From Gaetbulibacter saemankumensis DSM 17032 (GTDB taxonomy: Bacteria; Bacteroidota; Bacteroidia; Flavobacteriales; Flavobacteriaceae), in the NCBI RefSeq assembly GCF_000425645.1, contig NZ_AUDV01000005.1, positions 62,001 through 126,000 of the forward strand: a stretch of DNA of 64,000 bases, read 5' to 3'. This document shows positions 62,155 to 64,000 of this stretch, piece after piece; the first letter of the stretch is position 1, and each line of letters begins with the position of its first letter. The position numbers and the translations under genes were made by a program. The notes beneath the pieces were generated by a model, which was given only the letters and a program-made list of their open reading frames with translations, had not been told where the DNA came from and did not search any database.

Positions 62155-63648
62155 ATGCGAAAAATAAAATTCCCAACAGCACAAACCGTCTTATTAATTA
62201 TTGCAGGATTAGTGGCCATGTTAACTTGGATTGTGCCTTCTGGAAAATTCAATTCTTTAACTTATAATAAAAACACTCATGAATTTACAGCTATTTATTC
62301 AGAAAAGTCTGTAAATCTCCCTGCTAGTCAGCATACATTAGATAGCCTTAACATAAAAATTCCACTAGAGAAATTTACAAATGGAGATATATGGAAACCT
62401 ATAAGTATCCCAAATTCATATAAAACAGTAGCATCTACACCGCAAGGTATTATTGCGTTAATTCAATCACCCATAAAAGGAATTATCGAAGCCTCTGATA
62501 TTATATTTTTAGTGTTATTTATAGGTGGCCTTATTGGTATAATGAATTATACAGGCGCCTTTGATGCCGGGATATCTTGGTTAGCTAGCAATTTACAAGG
62601 AAAGGAGTTTCTCTTAATTATTTTAGTAACCATATTAATCGCTGCTGGAGGTACCACTTTTGGATTGGCTGAAGAAACCATTGCTTTCTACCCTATTTTA
62701 ATTCCCATATTTTTAGCGGCAAAATATGATGCCATGGTAGCACTAGCTTGTATTTACTTAGGATCTTCCATCGGCACCATGTGTTCAACGACAAATCCCT
62801 TTAGTACTATTATAGCTTCAGATGCTTCTGGGATAAACTGGACCACCGGCATTGCAGGTCGCCTGATTACACTTGGTCTTGGCACCTTAATCTGCATCTT
62901 TTACATTATTTGGTATGCACAACGAGTAAAAAAAGACCCAAGTAAATCAGTTATATTTCATCAAAAAGAGGCTATTGAAAACATGTTTAATTCAAACACA
63001 AATAAAGCCATTGGTTTAAATAATAAATATAGACTCATCTTGTTAATTTTTGCAATGTGTTTTATTACCATGATTTTTGGAGTTTCGCGCTTAGATTGGT
63101 GGTTTTTAGAAATGACTGTTGTATTTTTTGTTGGATCCATTCTAATTGGTCTTATAGCTAGAATTAATGAACAAACGTTTGTAGATGTCTTTGTAAAGGG
63201 AGCAAGTGAATTATTAGGTGTTGCTCTAATTATTGGAATTGCAAGAGGGATAACAGTTTTAATGAATGATGGTCAGATAAGTGATACCATGCTATATTAC
63301 GCTAGTAATGCTACCGAAGGTATGAATAAAGGCCTGTTTATAAACACCATGCTTTATATTTTTGGCGGACTATCCTTCTTTATTCCTTCTTCATCTGGAA
63401 TGGCTGTGTTAACCATGCCAATCATGTCACCATTAGCCGATGGTGTTGGTATAGGGCGTGAACTTATTGTAAATGCCTATCAATATGGTATGGGTTTATT
63501 TGCTTTTATAAACCCTACAGGTTTAATTCTCGCTTCTTTAGCTATAGTGAAAGTTGGCTATGATAAATGGTTGAAATTTGTAATGCCACTTGTTATTATA
63601 CTGGTGATATTCATTACAATTGTTCTAACGGCTTCTGTGTATTTGTAA
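62155..63648 (+). CDS. YfcC-family membrane carrier
   Basis: 497 residues with about 12 membrane segments. KFPTAQTVLLIIAGLVAMLT and WIVPSGKFNSLTY at the N-terminus, IKGIIEASDIIFLVLFIGGL, GGTTFGLAEETIAFYPILIP, LGSSIGTMCSTTNPFSTIIA and FFIPSSSGMAVLTMPIMSPL are the PF03606 (DcuC/YfcC) signatures. The family is annotated as C4-dicarboxylate or basic amino-acid/arginine-ornithine-type carriers; the substrate here cannot be read. A 60-residue hydrophilic loop lies after the first helix. The next gene converges with a 2-nt gap. Confidence 0.88.
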   Translation: MRKIKFPTAQTVLLIIAGLVAMLTWIVPSGKFNSLTYNKNTHEFTAIYSEKSVNLPASQHTLDSLNIKIPLEKFTNGDIWKPISIPNSYKTVASTPQGIIALIQSPIKGIIEASDIIFLVLFIGGLIGIMNYTGAFDAGISWLASNLQGKEFLLIILVTILIAAGGTTFGLAEETIAFYPILIPIFLAAKYDAMVALACIYLGSSIGTMCSTTNPFSTIIASDASGINWTTGIAGRLITLGLGTLICIFYIIWYAQRVKKDPSKSVIFHQKEAIENMFNSNTNKAIGLNNKYRLILLIFAMCFITMIFGVSRLDWWFLEMTVVFFVGSILIGLIARINEQTFVDVFVKGASELLGVALIIGIARGITVLMNDGQISDTMLYYASNATEGMNKGLFINTMLYIFGGLSFFIPSSSGMAVLTMPIMSPLADGVGIGRELIVNAYQYGMGLFAFINPTGLILASLAIVKVGYDKWLKFVMPLVIILVIFITIVLTASVYL

Positions 63649-63650
63649 AA

Positions 63651-64000
63651 TTAGTTCAATATTTTAACTAAAAGTTCCTTAAGTAAATCACCTTGAGAAA
63701 CATTGTTAGCCCCAACACCCTTACTTTTTACATCAAAGTCTCTTAAGGTTGCGACTGCTAAACTAACTTTTTTCATAGGATAATTTCTAGCGGCAGTAAC
63801 ATATTCGCTCACGAAATATGGATTCACTTTTAAAGCCGAAGCTACATTTCTTGGAGATTTATCACTTAAGCCATGATAATTTAACAACTGAATAAAGAAA
63901 TTAAAAAGCAACGATACAGTTACAACCATAGGATTATCCTTAGGGTTATCTGCAAAATAATTAATAATGCGATGTGCTTTCATTATATCTCGTTCTCCAA
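63651..64000 (-). CDS. holA: DNA polymerase III subunit delta, C-terminal part (cut by window edge)
   Basis: The open frame runs off the right edge on the minus strand (GERDIMKAHRIINYFADNPK), so the in-window Met is not the start. VTVSLLFNFFIQLLNYHGLS, VASALKVNPYFVSEYVTAAR and the tail (GDLLKELLVKILN) match the delta-subunit C-terminal domain that holds the clamp-loader ring together. At least two thirds of the protein are missing from the window. Confidence 0.85.
   Translation of the reverse strand, partial: GERDIMKAHRIINYFADNPKDNPMVVTVSLLFNFFIQLLNYHGLSDKSPRNVASALKVNPYFVSEYVTAARNYPMKKVSLAVATLRDFDVKSKGVGANNVSQGDLLKELLVKILN

Overview
This is a low-GC chromosomal segment from a member of the Flavobacteriaceae (Bacteroidota). 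The evidence is compositional and familial. Starts rarely carry Shine-Dalgarno sequences. Several starts are preceded by the Bacteroidota -7 element TAnnTTTG. There are many lineage-typical genes: TonB-dependent receptors with a carboxypeptidase-like N-domain, DUF4834, a CAL67264-type mini membrane protein, a menaquinone cluster with a short MenE, and a PtrB-type S9 lipoprotein. I saw no insertion sequence, prophage, CRISPR array, tRNA or rRNA.

Layout. 1-7.6 kb is the end of a surface-polysaccharide locus: phosphoglycosyl transferase, CapD-type UDP-GlcNAc dehydratase, DegT aminotransferase, and a WbpP/WbpO pair for UDP-GalNAcA, with proline dehydrogenase and aroB interspersed. 7.6-10.1 kb is a regulatory unit: an Lrp/AsnC regulator, an M14 carboxypeptidase and a divergent XRE regulator, separated by an array of about eight TTTACA-NN-TGTAAA operators. 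10.1-18.5 kb holds a lipoprotein, an MBL hydrolase, a large conserved unknown, Bcp, endonuclease III, an ECF sigma factor with an overlooked 48-residue gene downstream, and uvrA. 18.6-25.4 kb has a 16-residue-repeat secreted protein, then a flippase/GT4/YfhO operon and a DUF4834 gene. 25.4-30.3 kb holds a putative outer-membrane protein, then a GNAT-type acyltransferase, an alpha-oxoamine synthase and a cysteine-synthase-like enzyme; the last three look like a candidate sulfonolipid (capnine) locus. 30.3-36 kb has a PtrB-type peptidase, YbaB, threonine aldolase, prfB with its programmed +1 frameshift, a HAD phosphatase and an ArsC-family protein. 36-41.2 kb is a tandem pair of paralogous TonB-dependent receptors. 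41.2-49.2 kb carries fumarase, a Crp/Fnr regulator, a coiled-coil membrane protein, an arginase-family enzyme, a NudK-like hydrolase and EttA behind a mini membrane protein. 49.4-53.5 kb is a MarR / FMN reductase / pirin operon divergent from an acyl-CoA carboxylase beta subunit and a DoxX protein. 53.5-61 kb holds SppA and a menB-menA-MBL-menC-CPBP-menE cluster. 61-64 kb has a mini membrane protein, ung, a YfcC-type carrier and the 3' end of holA.

Most of the window is ordinary core genome. The points most worth a second look are the XRE operator array with a start codon and a -7 box inside operators, the three-gene candidate sulfonolipid locus, the MBL hydrolase and CPBP protein embedded in the menaquinone cluster, the 16-residue-repeat protein, and several overlooked genes of 48-70 residues. 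Families were recognised by reading the proteins; no database search was possible.
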